Below, piece by piece: positions 41,629 to 54,812 of a stretch of 58,888 nt of DNA. Source of the DNA: Verrucomicrobiota bacterium (GTDB taxonomy: Bacteria; Verrucomicrobiota; Verrucomicrobiia; Chthoniobacterales; Terrimicrobiaceae); the NCBI GenBank assembly GCA_026398275.1, contig JAPLTF010000044.1, forward strand, positions 1 through 58,888, in the 5' to 3' direction. Position 1 is the first letter of the stretch; each line of letters starts with the position of its first letter. The position numbers and the translations under genes were made by a program. The notes under the pieces were generated by a model. That model was given only the letters and a program-made list of their open reading frames with translations. It made no database searches and had not been told where the DNA came from.

Positions 41629-42974
41629 AAAAGCCGCTTCCATTGTTCAGAAGCCTTGAGGGAACGATCATGATCTTCTCCCTTTTCATCATCCTGGGAG
41701 GCACGCTCGTGCTGGCGGGATGGGCGCAGATGCTGGCGACGCGAGCCACCTACGCAACCATGACCGGGGAAGGTCAGAAGCGCCGCATCGCGATGGCGAA
41801 CGGGAGGGCTCTTGCCCGCCAGTATGTGCTCAATCAAATGCCCGCCGTCGGCTCTTTTCTCGGCACCAACTACTCCCTGGCCAACGGGTGGGGCGGGTTC
41901 GATATCTCGGTTCCGCCCGTCAACCAATGGACAAATACCAACTTCTCCATCGGCAACCCCTTCAACCCCATCAGCGACAGCTCGTTTGTCGCCGTGACCC
42001 CGGGCCATGTTTCGAACAGCGCGGAAACCAACACCTGGACATTTTTGATCCGGAGCCGCAGCCCGGTCCTCGCGGGGTTCCCCGCCGTCTTTCAAGCCCC
42101 CACCCTCACCAGCGACACGAACCAGTTCACGAACGTCACCACCTACAAAATCTACTGGACGAATCTGGTCGGCCTCCCGAACTCGCCGGACATCCCCTTC
42201 ACCTCCGGCGCCACAGCCTCGGGCCCCGGAACCAATGCCTACATCGGCTACTTCGCCTCGCCGCTCAATACCAATAACTCATACATCGATGTGACCACGG
42301 ACGCCAACGCCCTCTCAATCACCAACTACAACACGAACGGCGCCACATTTGTCAGCACGAACGCGGGCCCCAATACCAACACCCTCATCACAAACTACAC
42401 CGGGGGAAGCCTGACAGCGGTCCTGAACTCCACGAATACAACCGCCAACGCCCTTCTCCGCTACCAGGTCGCGAATTCGATGACCAACGTCTACTCGACC
42501 ACCAACGTCTCCGGCACGAAGACCTATATCCGCAGGTATTCAAACGGACTCGTGACCAATCTGACGCTCGTAGCCTCGACCGCCACGAACACCCTCCATC
42601 TGATCGCGGATGCCACCACCACCAACCTCACAGCGCTGACGCTGAGCGGAACCAACAATACCCGCAGGGTCTATTGCTACAGAAGCGGTAGTCAGAGCCT
42701 CACCCTGAAAACCGAAACCGCCGCCACCAATTACTCCTGGTGGATGGGGTTGACCGCCGTAAACACGAACGCCTCACTCATCATCAACGCCCCCACAAAC
42801 ACCAGAAGCCTCACCCTCACGGGCGGCATCCGGACCGACCGGACGATCACAGTGACCGGACGGCTCAATATCGTTTCCAACAACGTTCCCCCGATCAGCG
42901 GAACGAACACCGCCAATATCGAGACCATCGCCGACCGGATCATGTGGCTGGAGGAACAAAGGACCACCCCATGA
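41625..42974 (+). CDS. Asn/Thr-rich membrane-anchored protein of the pilus cluster (PilX-like position)
   Basis: The 449-residue protein has an N-terminal membrane helix (IMIFSLFIILGGTLVLAGWA, about 16-35) without a prepilin FTLxE motif, as in PilX/GspK-related proteins. From about residue 60 on, it is very rich in Asn and Thr (e.g. NTNTLITNYTGGSLTAVLNS) and reads as beta-repeats, so it may be an adhesive surface domain. It overlaps both neighbours by 4 nt. The role is inferred from context. Confidence 0.65.
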   Translation: MKKPLPLFRSLEGTIMIFSLFIILGGTLVLAGWAQMLATRATYATMTGEGQKRRIAMANGRALARQYVLNQMPAVGSFLGTNYSLANGWGGFDISVPPVNQWTNTNFSIGNPFNPISDSSFVAVTPGHVSNSAETNTWTFLIRSRSPVLAGFPAVFQAPTLTSDTNQFTNVTTYKIYWTNLVGLPNSPDIPFTSGATASGPGTNAYIGYFASPLNTNNSYIDVTTDANALSITNYNTNGATFVSTNAGPNTNTLITNYTGGSLTAVLNSTNTTANALLRYQVANSMTNVYSTTNVSGTKTYIRRYSNGLVTNLTLVASTATNTLHLIADATTTNLTALTLSGTNNTRRVYCYRSGSQSLTLKTETAATNYSWWMGLTAVNTNASLIINAPTNTRSLTLTGGIRTDRTITVTGRLNIVSNNVPPISGTNTANIETIADRIMWLEEQRTTP

Positions 42975-43612
42975 AGCTCCCTCGCCGCTATTCCCGGCTC
43001 CACGCCCACCCCGGAAATCTCGCGCTTCAGAGAGATCGCGGAGTGGAGTGTTCCGGGGAGCGCACGCGCCTCGCGTGCGGGTTTCGGCGCCCCCGCCGAA
43101 ACATCTGCGCAAAGCAAGAAGTTCGCGGCAGCGAGGCGCTGCCGCCCGCACGCGGGGGCGCGTGCGCTCCCCGGAAATGCCGCTTATCCACGCCGAAAAG
43201 TGTGAGAAATGCGGCCTACTCCCTGATCGAGGTTTTGATCGCTGCCGGAATTCTGCTCACCGGAATCGCCGCCGTGGCCATGATGGCGAACACGATGTTT
43301 CTGCAGGAGGAAGCCAACGGCCGCGTCACGCGCGGGCTGAACCTGCAGGAGCAGGCGGCAACACTTTGGCAGCTGGGCCTTTCCCCCGCCACCGTCACAA
43401 ACATCCTTCCGGAGAAATGTCTGGCGAACAACCCTCCCGGAGCCGATGCCGTCTATATGGCATTCGCCTCCAATGCCAATATCACCGCCCTCGGGTCCGG
43501 AGTCGTCGAATCGGTCAACCTGACGGTCGTCTTCCATTCCGCGACGTTTGCGAACGGCACTCAGGTCTATCAGACAAATGTCGTCACCGTGGTGCGCCCG
43601 TCCACCCGGTAA
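42971..43612 (+). CDS. Pseudopilin-like protein with repeat-containing leader
   Basis: The prepilin-type motif is YSLIEVLIAAGILLTGIAAVA, close to PilV/GspI (cleavage after Ala). From the ATG at 42971, which overlaps the upstream stop (ATGA), the leader would be about 82 residues because a 126-bp repeat (43051-43176) sits in frame inside it. A GTG at 43202 would give a very short leader. The mature part is about 130 residues. I keep the ATG because of the overlap, but the true start is uncertain. Confidence 0.65.
   Translation: MKLPRRYSRLHAHPGNLALQRDRGVECSGERTRLACGFRRPRRNICAKQEVRGSEALPPARGGACAPRKCRLSTPKSVRNAAYSLIEVLIAAGILLTGIAAVAMMANTMFLQEEANGRVTRGLNLQEQAATLWQLGLSPATVTNILPEKCLANNPPGADAVYMAFASNANITALGSGVVESVNLTVVFHSATFANGTQVYQTNVVTVVRPSTR
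43051..43176. repeat. MITE/REP-like element, family B, with 20-bp terminal inverted repeats
   Basis: The ends TTCCGGGGAGCGCACGCGCC and GGCGCGTGCGCTCCCCGGAA are perfect inverse copies. Inside are two further hairpins (GTTTCGGCG/CGCCGAAAC and GCGGCAGCG/CGCTGCCGC). The length, 126 bp, is a multiple of three, so the reading frame of the host gene stays open. A degenerate relative lies at 32223-32316. Confidence 0.75.
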
Positions 43613-43700
43613 CCCGGACGCCCCGCCGGCGGCCTTGTCCGGGCGGCGGAAGCTCAGGCAACCCGCAGGCGAGCGCAGCGAGGAGGCCTTTGGAATCCTC

Positions 43701-43721
43701 AGGCGGTTGGCACAACCGCCT
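43701..43721. repeat. Short REP-like hairpin
   Basis: AGGCGGTTG and CAACCGCCT form a perfect 9-bp stem with a 3-nt loop, in the 210-bp gap between the pseudopilin and Bax-inhibitor genes. It is followed by CTACA, as in other elements here. It could also act as a terminator, but no T-run follows. Confidence 0.5.
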
Positions 43722-43822
43722 CTACACCATCCAGCCAGTTCCAAGAGTTGGCATTAGAATTGGTCGTTGCAAGAAAAGCATGGAACATCTGCTGGTCCTG
43801 GGCTAGGGGTGGCAGCATCCAT

Positions 43823-44512
43823 ATGAGCAATCCCTATACCATTCCCGTCTCCGATCTTTCCGCTGATGAACGCGGCTCGTTCATTGTCCGCACCTACTCG
43901 CACCTCACCCTGGCGGTCCTCCTGTTCGTCGCGATCGAGGTTTTCTTTTTCTCGACCGGGATTGCGAATGCGATCATGGCGGCCGTGGCGAGCGTCTCCT
44001 GGCTGATCATCCTGGGGGGATTCATGGTGCTGTCCTGGATGGCCTCCTTTTTCGCAAGCCCCCGCCTGTCCAAGCCGGTGCAGTATCTGGGGCTGTTTCT
44101 CTACGTGCTCGGGCAGGCGATCATCACGGTGCCGCTGCTGGTGCTGGCGAATCAGGCGGCTCCGGGGACGATTGCCAGCGCGGCCCAGGCGACGCTCGGC
44201 GGGTTCTTCCTCCTGACCGGAGTCGTCGTGGTTACCCGCAAGGACTTTTCCTTCATGCGGACGTTCCTTTTCTGGGGGGGCATCCTGGCGCTCGTGACGA
44301 TTGTTTGTGCCGTCCTCTTTCACTTCAGCCTCGGCACCTGGTTTTCGGTGGCGATGGTTCTTCTTGCCGGCGGCTCGATCCTTTACACCACGTCCTCGGT
44401 GATGCGGGATTTTCCGGAGGACGCCTACGTTGCGGCATCGATCCAGCTGTTCGCCGGAGTGGCGCTGCTCTTCTGGTATGTGCTGAGGCTGTTTATAGGT
44501 TCGCGGAGGTAG
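43823..44512 (+). CDS. Bax inhibitor-1/YccA family membrane protein
   Basis: The 229-residue protein has about seven membrane helices and the polar N-terminus typical of BI-1 family proteins (ERGSFIVRTYSHLTLAVLLF), with conserved Asp in FPEDAYVAASIQLF. Members form pH-sensitive channels or modulate FtsH in other bacteria. ATG 43823 is preceded by AGGGGTGG. It is monocistronic, convergent with the GH2 gene. Confidence 0.88.
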   Translation: MSNPYTIPVSDLSADERGSFIVRTYSHLTLAVLLFVAIEVFFFSTGIANAIMAAVASVSWLIILGGFMVLSWMASFFASPRLSKPVQYLGLFLYVLGQAIITVPLLVLANQAAPGTIASAAQATLGGFFLLTGVVVVTRKDFSFMRTFLFWGGILALVTIVCAVLFHFSLGTWFSVAMVLLAGGSILYTTSSVMRDFPEDAYVAASIQLFAGVALLFWYVLRLFIGSRR

Positions 44513-44533
44513 ATCTGGACAGTGTGATTGCCG

Positions 44534-49251
<4,718 letters not shown>

Positions 49252-49318
49252 GATGCCATCCGATTTCCTGATGCGCCCCGCAACGCCAGCGACGAGTAAA
49301 CCTCGGTGCCGGGAGGGT

Positions 49319-49362
49319 GAGGCTCCGTCCGAACCCAAATATTTCGGCTCGGACGGAGCCTC
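49319..49362. repeat. 14-bp-stem hairpin repeat
   Basis: GAGGCTCCGTCCGA and TCGGACGGAGCCTC are perfect inverse copies with a 16-nt loop, in the 190-bp divergent gap between xseA and the monophosphatase gene. Similar sequences translated as GEAPSEP-type peptides are common spurious ORFs in Planctomycetes and Verrucomicrobia, which suggests a dispersed repeat. Confidence 0.6.
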
Positions 49363-49441
49363 GCCCCCCGATATTCGTATTCGCTCATGATCGGATTGGA
49401 GGATTGCCGCCCCAGCCCATTCATGGTTTGCTCCCAGTCCG

Positions 49442-50191
49442 ATGAGGAACACATTTTTGTCAGTTGCCGAGGAGGCCGCCCAGGCGGCGGGAGGTTTGTT
49501 GCGGTCGCAGTTCGGACGGGCATTGACGGTGGATGAAACCCACGCGCACGACATCAAGCTGGAGCTGGACAAGCGGAGCCAGGCGCTCATCGAGTCGCTG
49601 ATCCTCTCGCGGTTTCCCGACCACGCGATCTACGGCGAGGAAGGGATCACGGGCGATCAGAGCAGTGAGTTTCAATGGGTGATCGACCCGATCGACGGGA
49701 CGGTGAACTATTTCTACTCGGTCCCGCATTTCGCAGTCAGCATCGCCCTCCGGCAGTCCGGAAAAATCATCGCCGGCGTGATCTACGATCCGATGCGCGA
49801 CGAGCTGTGGTCCGTCGCCAGCGGCGGCACCCCCACCCTGAACGGGCAGCCGATCCATGTCAGCGGGCGCACCATCCTTGGTGAGGCGATCGTCTCGGTC
49901 GGCCTGGCAAAATCCATCGATTCCATCAACAGCAGCCTGCCGCTCTTTCAAAAGATGGTCCGCGGCGCGAGAAAATGCCGCATGATGGGCAGCGCCTCGC
50001 TGGACATCGCCTATGTCGCCTGCGGTCGGCTGGATGCCTACATCGAAAGCGCGATCAGCCTCTGGGACGTGGCGGCGGGCATCCTTCTCGTCGAGGCTGC
50101 GGGGGGAACGGTGAAGCTGACCCCCCATGCGGACAACCCGGACAAATACGCCATCATCGCCACGAGCGGGAAAATCGATCTTCCGTCATGA
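49442..50191 (+). CDS. Inositol monophosphatase family protein (SuhB-like)
   Basis: The 249-residue protein has the metal sites of the family: the YGEEG Glu pair, WVIDPIDGTVNY and WDVAAG. Members hydrolyse inositol-1-phosphate, histidinol-phosphate, or other sugar phosphates. The ATG overlaps nothing upstream; the stop overlaps the ispF start (ATGA), so these two are coupled. Confidence 0.9.
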   Translation: MRNTFLSVAEEAAQAAGGLLRSQFGRALTVDETHAHDIKLELDKRSQALIESLILSRFPDHAIYGEEGITGDQSSEFQWVIDPIDGTVNYFYSVPHFAVSIALRQSGKIIAGVIYDPMRDELWSVASGGTPTLNGQPIHVSGRTILGEAIVSVGLAKSIDSINSSLPLFQKMVRGARKCRMMGSASLDIAYVACGRLDAYIESAISLWDVAAGILLVEAAGGTVKLTPHADNPDKYAIIATSGKIDLPS

Positions 50192-50661
50192 TCGCCACCG
50201 GGATCGGATACGACGTGCACCGGCTGGTCATGGACCGTCCGCTGATTTTGGGCGGAGTGCGGATCGAGCATTCGCTGGGGCTGGAAGGCCACTCCGATGC
50301 GGATGTCCTTTGCCATGCGATCGCCGACGCACTGCTCGGTGCTGCGGGGGAGCCGGATATCGGCCACATGTTTCCCAACACGGACCCGTCGATCCGCGGG
50401 ATCAGCAGCCTGGAAATTCTTAAAAAAGTCCGCGCCCGCCTGGACGAGCGCTCGGTCAAGATCCACAACGTCGATGCGACCCTGATCGCCGAGGAACCCA
50501 AGATCTCCCCCCACCTCGCCGCCATGAAGGAAAATGTGGGCCAGGCCCTCGGGCTGTCGGCGGCATGGGTCGGCATCAAGGCCACGACGAACGAGGGGAT
50601 GGGATTCCCGGGTCGCGGGGAAGGCATGGCCGCCCTCGCGACCGCCTGCGTGGACCGTTAG
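50188..50661 (+). CDS. ispF: 2-C-methyl-D-erythritol 2,4-cyclodiphosphate synthase
   Basis: The 157-residue protein is complete for IspF: GIGYDVHR (zinc Asp and His), LEGHSDADVLCHAIADALLG, GDIGxxFP-type sequence as PDIGHMFPNTD, and the C-terminal TTNEGMGFPGRGEG. It makes the cyclodiphosphate in the MEP isoprenoid pathway. It follows the monophosphatase by a 4-nt overlap. Confidence 0.96.
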   Translation: MIATGIGYDVHRLVMDRPLILGGVRIEHSLGLEGHSDADVLCHAIADALLGAAGEPDIGHMFPNTDPSIRGISSLEILKKVRARLDERSVKIHNVDATLIAEEPKISPHLAAMKENVGQALGLSAAWVGIKATTNEGMGFPGRGEGMAALATACVDR

Positions 50662-50747
50662 AGCGATTTAAAACGACCATTGCCATGCGTTAGATATTGA
50701 CCTGAATGCTACAATCCCTGGACGTGAAGAAATTCCGAGGCAGCCCG

Positions 50748-51473
50748 ATGACATCCGCGGCAAACCGTGCAATCAAGACGACAGCTGTTGCGAGCCTTGC
50801 TTGCCGGGCATTCGCTTGTGCGATCATTCTTTTGCCGGCCTGCCGGCCAACGCCGGACATACCTCATCTCCCACCGGAGCCACCTGTCCCGAAAGCACCG
50901 GGCGCGAGCGTGGTCTCGATTCCCGAGGAGTTTCTGTCCCCTCCCCCCACGCCCGAGCCCAAGCCAACGGTCCTGCCACGGGTGGTCTTCGCGACTTCCG
51001 ATTTTCAGGTCACGACCCGGCATGGCATCCAGGGAATCCGCGCCGGGGAGGCACTGAATTTTGTCCGCGAGGAGGAAGGCGATTATGTCGTTCAATACGG
51101 CGCTTTGGAATTCCGTAAAAACCGCTCCTACTTTGCCGCGACCTACGTGGAACCTCCCCAACCGGAACCGACGCCGTTGGCCGGCGAGAATGCCCCGGTC
51201 GCAAGCCGCGCCTCCGCGGAACCCGCGCTCCCCGATGAGCCGCCATTGAGCGGAACCATCCCGTCGAACGATCAGGCATTGCTGGCCGAACAAAAAGAAG
51301 TCGGAGCGCTGACCGACTCGATCCGCGAGCTGAACGACCAGATCCGGTCCGCCCAGGACGAGCTGGATAAAAAATCCACCCAGGATACCAGGAAGACCTC
51401 TCGCTCGATTCAGAAGCTGAAAGCCCGTCGCGATGAGTTGAGTTCACAGCTGACGGAGATGGGCAAGCCCTGA
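50748..51473 (+). CDS. Coiled-coil lipoprotein
   Basis: The 241-residue protein has a lipoprotein signal (FACAIILLPAC, Cys32), then a Pro-rich stretch (about 35-75), a small beta domain resembling an SH3-like fold (FATSDFQVTTRHGIQGIRAG), and a C-terminal coiled coil (about 180-240, LTDSIRELNDQIRSAQDEL). ATG 50748 is preceded by GAGG; ATG 50706 would add 14 residues. No family is recognised. It is probably anchored in the membrane. Confidence 0.7.
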   Translation: MTSAANRAIKTTAVASLACRAFACAIILLPACRPTPDIPHLPPEPPVPKAPGASVVSIPEEFLSPPPTPEPKPTVLPRVVFATSDFQVTTRHGIQGIRAGEALNFVREEEGDYVVQYGALEFRKNRSYFAATYVEPPQPEPTPLAGENAPVASRASAEPALPDEPPLSGTIPSNDQALLAEQKEVGALTDSIRELNDQIRSAQDELDKKSTQDTRKTSRSIQKLKARRDELSSQLTEMGKP

Positions 51474-51479
51474 GCCCGG

Positions 51480-51599
51480 CTACCCGGCCAGAACCTCTTC
51501 CACCCAAGCGGGCACGACTTCGCCCGCAGGCCCGCGCCGGTGCTCGTCAAATACCCTGCTGATCCCCGTCTCGTCCGAGTTGATCTCCACCGGCTTCAA
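51480..51599 (-). CDS. 39-residue protein coupled to the cytochrome gene
   Basis: A TTG at 51599 overlaps the TGA of the cytochrome gene (TTGA) and opens 39 codons (LKPVEINSDETGISRVFDEH onwards) to TAG at 51480-51482. It is acidic, with no membrane helix. The exact overlap makes it plausible; the non-ATG start and shortness keep it tentative. Confidence 0.4.
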   Translation of the reverse strand: MKPVEINSDETGISRVFDEHRRGPAGEVVPAWVEEVLAG

Positions 51600-53746
51600 T
51601 GGGTGAGCCGGGTGACCATCGCGTAGATGATGAGGCCCAGGAGGACGAGCCCGATGCCGAAGAAGGCAAAGCCGATCGGGCGGGCGATCTTCTTCCAGCG
51701 GTCCCATTCATCGCGGACGCGATGCTGGTCGAGGCGACCCGCAGCGACGAGGCGGTCATACCAGCGCTTGCGTTCGTGGAGCATCTCGGTCTTCGAGATG
51801 CGGCCCGAGAAGATGACGTTGTCCATCGGGAATTTCTCGAGACGGAAGTGCGTGTTGAAGAAGTGCACAGTGAAGATGAAGCCGGCGGCGAGCAGCGCCT
51901 CGTCCGAGTGGACGATCAGGGCGATGTTGATCACCCAGCCGGGCAGGAAGAGCGTGAAGAACTGCGGGAACCACATGACCAGGCCGGACAGCCCGATCGC
52001 AAAGATCCCCCAGAACACGGCGAAGTAGTCGAATTTTTCCCAGTAAGTCCAGCGGTCGAACTGCGGCTTCGGCCCCTTGCCGAAGAACCATTTCTGGTGG
52101 GCGACAAACTCCCGCCAGTCCTGAAGCGACGGCACCATCGAGTCCGCACCGAAGATGGCTCCCCAGAACCGCCTGAGCTGCCACTTGCCGGTTCCGGGAT
52201 CGCGGAGAGCCCCGCGGTTGAGCCATGACGACTTGATCAGATCGAACAGGTGCAGGGCGAAGTAGAGGAAGGTGACCAGCGCGCCAAAACGGTGGAGCGA
52301 CCGCGCCGTCTGCGCGCCGCCGATGATGTCGAACAGGGTCTTCGCCCAGTCGGTGTAGTAAAATTTGAGCGGCATCCCCGTGATGACGAGCAGCAGGAAG
52401 CTCGTGACGACCAGGAAGTGGAGGAAGCGGTCGAACGGCGTGAAGCGAGTGAACCACTCGTCGTCACGCTGGATCTCGATCTTCGTCTCACGGTAGGTCT
52501 TCGAGTCGTGACGGTAGATCCACGCCGACCGGGCGAGCCACAGCAGCGTGTGGCCTCCAAAGAATGCGAACACCCCGAGCAGAAGCCCGGTCATCAACAC
52601 GAACGTGAGGTGCAGCACAGGGTATTTTTTGCCGTCGAGCGGGTTCGCATGCGGGACGTATTCGGTGAATCCGGCGGTGGCGCCGGGGTGGCATTTCGTG
52701 CAGGTGGCGCGGATGTTCTGTTTTGAGAGATGGGAATCCGGATTCGAGACCGGCAGGATGTCGTGGTCGCCGTGGCAGTCGTAGCAGGCGGCCACATCGC
52801 TGGCGACGTTCGGCTGGCCGAGAGCCATCGCCTTGCCGTGGTAGGTATCGCGGTAATGCTTGAGGCTTTCCTCGTGGCATTTCCCGCAGCGGTTGTCGCT
52901 GACCTGCTTGAAATGCGCACTGCCGGGGATTTCAATTTCGTGGGCGGTGTGGCAGTCGTTGCAGGTCGGGGCGCGCGAGTCGCCCTTCAGCATCAGCTGG
53001 CCATGCACGCTTTTGTTGTATTTTTCCTCGATGCCGAGGTGGCATTTGCCGCAGGTGGCGGCGAGGTTCGCCTTGTTGACCGGCGAGCTGCGGTCCACGC
53101 TCCGTTTGATGTCATGGACGCCGTGGCAGTCGTTGCAGGACGGCGCCACGATGAGCCCCATGTTCTGGACCCCGTGTCCGTGGATGCTGTCCCGGTATTG
53201 CGCGGCGACATGCGGAAAGCGCATGCGGTATTCGTCGGTGATGCCCTTGTTGTCGTGGCACTTCGCGCAGGTGCGCGCCAGGTTCAGCTTGAACACCGGG
53301 GAGTTCGGGTTCTTCGGCGACAGCATGTCGTGCGTGCCATGGCAGCTCGTGCACGAGGCTGCTCCCGAGGCCCCCATCGACCTGCTCATCCCGTGGATGC
53401 TGCCGGCATAAATGTCCGCCTGCCCAGTGTGGCATGTCGCACAATCCACAGGCTTCGCCGCCTTCGCGTCATCCGGGTGTTCCGCCGTGAGATCCGTGTG
53501 GCAGTCCGCACAATTCAACTTCGCATGGACCGATGACTGCCGGATTTTCTCGTCCACAAAAAGCGACTTCGATTTTCCGTCGGGCAGATCCTTGGTCAGG
53601 TCCTTGTCCTCATGGCACCCGAGACATGTGTCGTTCGGAATCAGCTCCCGGGTGGGTTCGGCGTCTGATGTCAGCGGGATAGCCGCCCAGGCAAGAAGGA
53701 CAACAATGGGAGCAAGCCAGATTGAGATGCCGGGCGTGTTGCGCAT
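51596..53746 (-). CDS. 11-haem cytochrome c fused to a cytochrome b membrane domain
   Basis: The 716-residue protein has a signal-anchor, then a periplasmic part (about 35-365) with eleven CxxCH motifs, and a membrane part (about 375-700) with several helices, resembling formate dehydrogenase gamma or thiosulfate reductase cytochrome b (FLHFLVVTSFLLLVITGMPL). It should pass electrons between the quinone pool and periplasmic acceptors or donors. It is a single-gene fusion of modules that are often separate. A 39-residue ORF overlaps its stop. Confidence 0.88.
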   Translation of the reverse strand: MRNTPGISIWLAPIVVLLAWAAIPLTSDAEPTRELIPNDTCLGCHEDKDLTKDLPDGKSKSLFVDEKIRQSSVHAKLNCADCHTDLTAEHPDDAKAAKPVDCATCHTGQADIYAGSIHGMSRSMGASGAASCTSCHGTHDMLSPKNPNSPVFKLNLARTCAKCHDNKGITDEYRMRFPHVAAQYRDSIHGHGVQNMGLIVAPSCNDCHGVHDIKRSVDRSSPVNKANLAATCGKCHLGIEEKYNKSVHGQLMLKGDSRAPTCNDCHTAHEIEIPGSAHFKQVSDNRCGKCHEESLKHYRDTYHGKAMALGQPNVASDVAACYDCHGDHDILPVSNPDSHLSKQNIRATCTKCHPGATAGFTEYVPHANPLDGKKYPVLHLTFVLMTGLLLGVFAFFGGHTLLWLARSAWIYRHDSKTYRETKIEIQRDDEWFTRFTPFDRFLHFLVVTSFLLLVITGMPLKFYYTDWAKTLFDIIGGAQTARSLHRFGALVTFLYFALHLFDLIKSSWLNRGALRDPGTGKWQLRRFWGAIFGADSMVPSLQDWREFVAHQKWFFGKGPKPQFDRWTYWEKFDYFAVFWGIFAIGLSGLVMWFPQFFTLFLPGWVINIALIVHSDEALLAAGFIFTVHFFNTHFRLEKFPMDNVIFSGRISKTEMLHERKRWYDRLVAAGRLDQHRVRDEWDRWKKIARPIGFAFFGIGLVLLGLIIYAMVTRLTH

Positions 53747-53898
53747 GGATTGATATAAGGTTTTCTAATAAATCCTCTTTCACGCGCGCTGGCGAGAGAT
53801 TTTCTAATGGAAGAAAAAAAATCCCGCACGGTCGTTTCTCACGCAAACCGGAAGTGTTTTTTCGAAAAGCCGACGCCCGATGGAGCGGCGGCAGCGCA

Positions 53899-54756
53899 CT
53901 ATTCGGCTGCCGCCCGGGGGTGGGCGGATTCGTAGGCGCGCTTGAGACGCTCGATGGTGACGTGGGTATAGATTTGAGTGGTCGAGAGGCTGGCGTGGCC
54001 GAGGAGGGTCTGGACGCTGCGGAGGTCGGCCCCGTTGTCGAGGAGGTGGGTGGCGAAGCTGTGGCGGAGCTTGTGCGGGGAGAGGTTGGCGGGGAGTCCG
54101 GCCTGCACGAGGCGCGAGCGGATCATGTCCCAGATCGTTCTCGTGGACAGGCGGGCGCGGGATTTGTTGATGAAGAGCGGCCCGCTGTGCACGCGGGCGG
54201 CCTGGCGGTATTTTGAGATCGCCACGAGCGCGGGGCCGCCGATCGGGCAGACCCGTTCCTTCGCCCCTTTGCCGGTCACGCGGGCGGTCTCGCCGATCAC
54301 ATCGACATCGGAAACATCGAGCCCGCCGAGCTCCGAAAGCCGCATGCCGGTTGAATAAAACAGCTCGATGATCGCCGTGTCGCGCGCGGCCATCCACGCG
54401 GGAGCCTGCTGCTTTTTTTCCTGGGCGGCAGGCGTCTCGATCAGAGACTCAACCTGCCTGGCGCTCATGAACCGCGGGAGCTGCTTTTCCGCTTTCGGCA
54501 GCAGGACTTCGCGGAGGACATTCTTTTCGACAAAATTCCGCCTGAGCAGGAACGCATGGAACGCCCGCAGGGCCGAGAGCCTCAGTCGCACGCTCGACCG
54601 GGCCATGTCCCTTTTCATCATCTCGAGCATCCAGGCCCGGTAGTCGGCGGCGGACACCGAGGCCCACGATCGCGGCGGCCGGAATTTCCGGAACGCTTCG
54701 ATCGCGGTCCGGTAGGTGGTCACGGTCCGGGGGGAGGCATTTTGCTCGGCCTCCAA
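53899..54756 (-). CDS. Tyrosine recombinase XerC/XerD
   Basis: The protein has an N-terminal SAM-like DNA-binding domain and the catalytic set Arg in GMRLSELGGL, Lys in GKGAKER, HKLRHSFATHLL (His, Arg), LGHASLSTTQIYTHV (His, Tyr nucleophile). It probably resolves chromosome dimers. From TTG 54756 there are 285 residues; the frame is open back to the stop of the upstream DUF4912 gene at 54813, so about 20 more residues are possible from a non-ATG start. Either way, coupling to the DUF4912 gene is likely. Confidence 0.88.
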   Translation of the reverse strand: MEAEQNASPRTVTTYRTAIEAFRKFRPPRSWASVSAADYRAWMLEMMKRDMARSSVRLRLSALRAFHAFLLRRNFVEKNVLREVLLPKAEKQLPRFMSARQVESLIETPAAQEKKQQAPAWMAARDTAIIELFYSTGMRLSELGGLDVSDVDVIGETARVTGKGAKERVCPIGGPALVAISKYRQAARVHSGPLFINKSRARLSTRTIWDMIRSRLVQAGLPANLSPHKLRHSFATHLLDNGADLRSVQTLLGHASLSTTQIYTHVTIERLKRAYESAHPRAAAE

Positions 54757-54812
54757 AAACTTATAAAACGCCTCCGCCTGCCGGTCGGGCGGAAGGCTGG
54801 CAGGTTTCTTTT

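Noticed and set aside
49252-49590. N-terminal extension of XseA
   Set aside because: It would translate the hairpin repeat and overlap the divergent monophosphatase start; the XseA domain begins after 49251.
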